This document shows, in pieces, positions 5,255-6,767 of a DNA stretch of 6,767 nucleotides (positions within the stretch are counted from its first letter, which is position 1; the number at the start of each line of letters is the position of its first letter). The stretch is from positions 1 to 6,767 of the forward strand of contig CABVBV010000112.1 in assembly GCA_902496595.1 (NCBI GenBank), given 5' to 3'. The notes under the pieces are model-generated. The model saw nothing but the letters and a program-made list of their open reading frames with translations, was not told where the DNA came from and ran no database searches. The stretch is from an uncultured Eubacteriales bacterium. Lineage in GTDB: Bacteria > Bacillota > Clostridia > Oscillospirales > Oscillospiraceae. A program made the translations under genes and the position numbers.

Positions 5255-6565
5255 ATGGACACGGGTCTGGAGATGAGCTGCAGGGAGTTCCTGAGCCTCA
5301 TACCCGGCTGCGAAGACAAGGCGTCGGAGCTTGGCATGGCCGCCCTGTACTTCGGGCTGGGTAAGGAGGACATAGACAAAGCGGCCCGGCTGCTGCCGGA
5401 GCACTTCGAGCTCGACAAGGCGGGCATCAGGCTGCTGCTGGGCGAATATGTGAGAGAGGCGCTGGCGGCCTTCGAGGAGCCGGACGGGCCGTATTGCGAG
5501 CTGAGCGTGCCCGCGCCCCCGGCCCAGGTCGAGGCGCTGAGGCTGGCGTCCGGGGGCGACGTGGCCTTCGGAACCAGGGCGCTGGCTCTCCAAGTGCTGC
5601 TCAGGGGGCTGCTGCTGTCCAGAAGGCCGCTCAGTTTTGGCGGCTGCCCCAAGCGCAGGTGCGGGCTCAATCTCATGCGCCGCAAACTGGTCTCGGAGCC
5701 GCCTGTGAAGGCCCCGGATCTCGTCATCCAGTACGGTCTGCTCTGCGACGAGTGCGTAAAGACCTGCGAGGCCGCCGGTTCGGAGACGAAGGTGCTGAGC
5801 ATGACTGCGCTGAAACCGGCCTACGGAACGGGCCGGGAGAGGTTCACGGCCGTCTCCGCAGCTTTTGAACGCTTTGCAGCGGAGTCGGCTGCTGCGCTGG
5901 GCATACCGGCGCCCGGGAAAGAGCAGCTGCGCGAAAGCTCCAAACTCTGCGCCGGGGCTCTTTCCATGCAGACGAGGCTGCTGGAGCTCAATTCAAGACG
6001 CGGGCGCAGGCCCCTGCGCGGAACCAGCCTAGCCCTGGCGCAGACGGTGCAGCTCATGTGCTTTTCCAAGCCCGGGAGGGTGGCGGAAGCTCTGGAGCTG
6101 CTCTGCCGTGAGCTGGAGGACGCCCCGGCTGCGGATCCGGACAGGGTCAGACTGTACTGCTTTTATCCTCCGTTGACCCTGCCGGAAGTAGACCGGTGTT
6201 TCTACGACAACGGGGTAGACCTGCTGGGCAGCGCCGCGTTTCTTTACGAGGGCCGCGCCCTTGGAGCGGGCCTGGGCGGGATGTCCGCCGCCTGGCTGGA
6301 CGCCATGAGCCTGGCAGGCCCCGCATCGGAGCTCTGCCCGGGCATCGCGAGGCAGGCCGCAAGCTCTGGCTGCATAGCCTACCTCAGCGGAGGTTTCGGT
6401 TTCGACCGCTGGATGGGCTCCGCTGCCCCGCTGCAAAGGCGGATACTCGAGAGCGAGTATGGGCTCAAGACCCTGAACCTGGACTACGACTTCTGGTGCG
6501 AGAACCAGAGCTCGGCCTGGGCGGCAGAGCGCGTCGACAGCCTCTGCATCCAGCTGTACGGATGA
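5255..6565 (+). CDS. diverged HgdB-family protein, paralogue of the 398-1822 product
   Basis: A 436-aa protein. I choose ATG 5255, preceded by GGAGG (5243-5247) at 7 bases. The reading frame is open back to ATG 5147, but that stretch is the repeated element plus hairpin and has no SD. Seen: C131-x4-C136, then KAPDLVIQYGLLCDECVKTC (152-171) with C164, C167 and C171, which matches the family C-D-E motif and aligns with GLQCNE of the first paralogue. RVRLYCFYPPLTLPEVDR (298-315), then FYDNGV (316-321), and GFGFDRWMG (380-388) follow, with LDYDFWCEN at 409-417. As in the first paralogue, F-D-R-W stands where the third cluster Cys is expected. Composition is very rich in Ala, Leu and Arg. Its role is probably an iron-sulfur or accessory component served by the upstream activator. 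It has no visible promoter of its own and probably depends on read-through past two hairpins. Confidence 0.8.
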   Translation: MDTGLEMSCREFLSLIPGCEDKASELGMAALYFGLGKEDIDKAARLLPEHFELDKAGIRLLLGEYVREALAAFEEPDGPYCELSVPAPPAQVEALRLASGGDVAFGTRALALQVLLRGLLLSRRPLSFGGCPKRRCGLNLMRRKLVSEPPVKAPDLVIQYGLLCDECVKTCEAAGSETKVLSMTALKPAYGTGRERFTAVSAAFERFAAESAAALGIPAPGKEQLRESSKLCAGALSMQTRLLELNSRRGRRPLRGTSLALAQTVQLMCFSKPGRVAEALELLCRELEDAPAADPDRVRLYCFYPPLTLPEVDRCFYDNGVDLLGSAAFLYEGRALGAGLGGMSAAWLDAMSLAGPASELCPGIARQAASSGCIAYLSGGFGFDRWMGSAAPLQRRILESEYGLKTLNLDYDFWCENQSSAWAAERVDSLCIQLYG

Positions 6566-6618
6566 AATGAGCGATCCACCGCCTGGACATGACGAGCTGC
6601 GCGAAAATGGTCGTAGCC

Positions 6619-6674
6619 TATTTCGCGGCAGCGGCCGCGAAGCTCTGTGAGGCTCGGATGCAGACTGAAACCGG
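6619..6674 (+). repeat. structured direct repeat, copy B
   Basis: The second copy of the 5159-5214 block, in the same orientation. The main hairpin is 6621-6629 with 6634-6642 (loop AGCG); its outer pair changes from T-A to T-G, keeping RNA pairing. Like copy A it sits in an intergenic leader, runs into a hairpin and is followed by a ribosome binding site. Confidence 0.8.
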
Positions 6675-6712
6675 GCCTGTACGTTGAAACGTACAGGCCC
6701 GGTTCGTGTTTT
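6669..6712 (+). terminator. strong 16-bp hairpin with short T tract
   Basis: Arms 6669-6684 and 6689-6704 are perfectly complementary around loop TGAA, followed by CGTGTTTT. It probably ends the operon or acts as the attenuator of the next gene. Its sequence differs from the hairpins at 5041 and 5213, though it occupies the same place after the repeat. Confidence 0.7.
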
Positions 6713-6742
6713 GGTGAATTATACTATCAAGTGCAACACTTT

Positions 6743-6748
6743 AGGAGG
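6743..6748 (+). promoter_or_regulatory. ribosome-binding-site-like AGGAGG at the window end
   Basis: AGGAGG lies in an AT-rich stretch after the last terminator, but no ATG, GTG or TTG follows at normal spacing before the window ends. It suggests that another gene begins just beyond the edge. Confidence 0.35.
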
Positions 6749-6767
6749 ATAAAAGAGAGTTCATACA

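Noticed and set aside
5159..6674. CRISPR array or insertion-sequence ends
   Set aside because: There are only two copies, 1460 bases apart in direct orientation and separated by an ordinary gene without transposase features. No regular spacers or terminal inverted repeats are seen.

Overview
This is a GC-rich bacterial segment with strong AGGAGG-type ribosome binding sites and frequent AGG (Arg) and ATA (Ile) codons. The gene content, an oxygen-sensitive ATP-driven radical dehydratase/reductase system, points to a strict anaerobe. Codon style and an amino-acid-fermenter-like gene set would suit Synergistota or an anaerobic Firmicute, but this is a guess from style and no marker gene fixes it.

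Layout. Positions 1-300 hold two tandem tRNA genes, Thr(UGU) and Tyr(GUA), closed by two consecutive intrinsic terminators. A sigma70-type promoter (319-347) then starts an accessory locus read entirely on the + strand. It contains: (1) 398-1822, a diverged member of the HgdB/BcrB/C superfamily (2-hydroxyacyl-CoA dehydratase / benzoyl-CoA reductase subunits); (2) 1829-2422, a TetR-type regulator only 6 nt downstream; (3) a near-consensus promoter (2431-2459) with an imperfect palindrome over its start site, a candidate operator; (4) 2517-3671, a second and more canonical HgdB-like protein; (5) 3717-3983, an unrecognised 88-aa protein; (6) 4004-4195, a 63-aa four-to-five-Cys rubredoxin/zinc-ribbon-like protein; (7) 4230-5027, the 265-aa ATP-dependent activator (HgdC/archerase type) with both cluster cysteines; (8) 5255-6565, a third HgdB-like protein, paralogous to the first.

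How it may work. In this superfamily a homodimeric [4Fe-4S] ATPase shoots a low-potential electron into an iron-sulfur enzyme that carries out radical dehydration or reduction of an acyl-CoA or, in double-cubane cluster proteins (DCCP), reduces small molecules. One activator here sits with three HgdB-like proteins and two small proteins, one of them Cys-rich and a candidate electron donor. All three HgdB-like proteins appear to lack the cysteine I expect in the third conserved Cys motif, and no CoA-transferase or acyl-CoA dehydrogenase is present. The substrate is therefore unknown and the system may not be a classical dehydratase.

The non-coding DNA is also unusual. A 56-bp element with a conserved hairpin occurs twice (5159-5214 and 6619-6674), each copy followed by a terminator-like hairpin and then a ribosome binding site. 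Copy A has a long-range alternative pairing that would disrupt its terminator. This suggests a cis-regulatory leader or a dispersed structured repeat.
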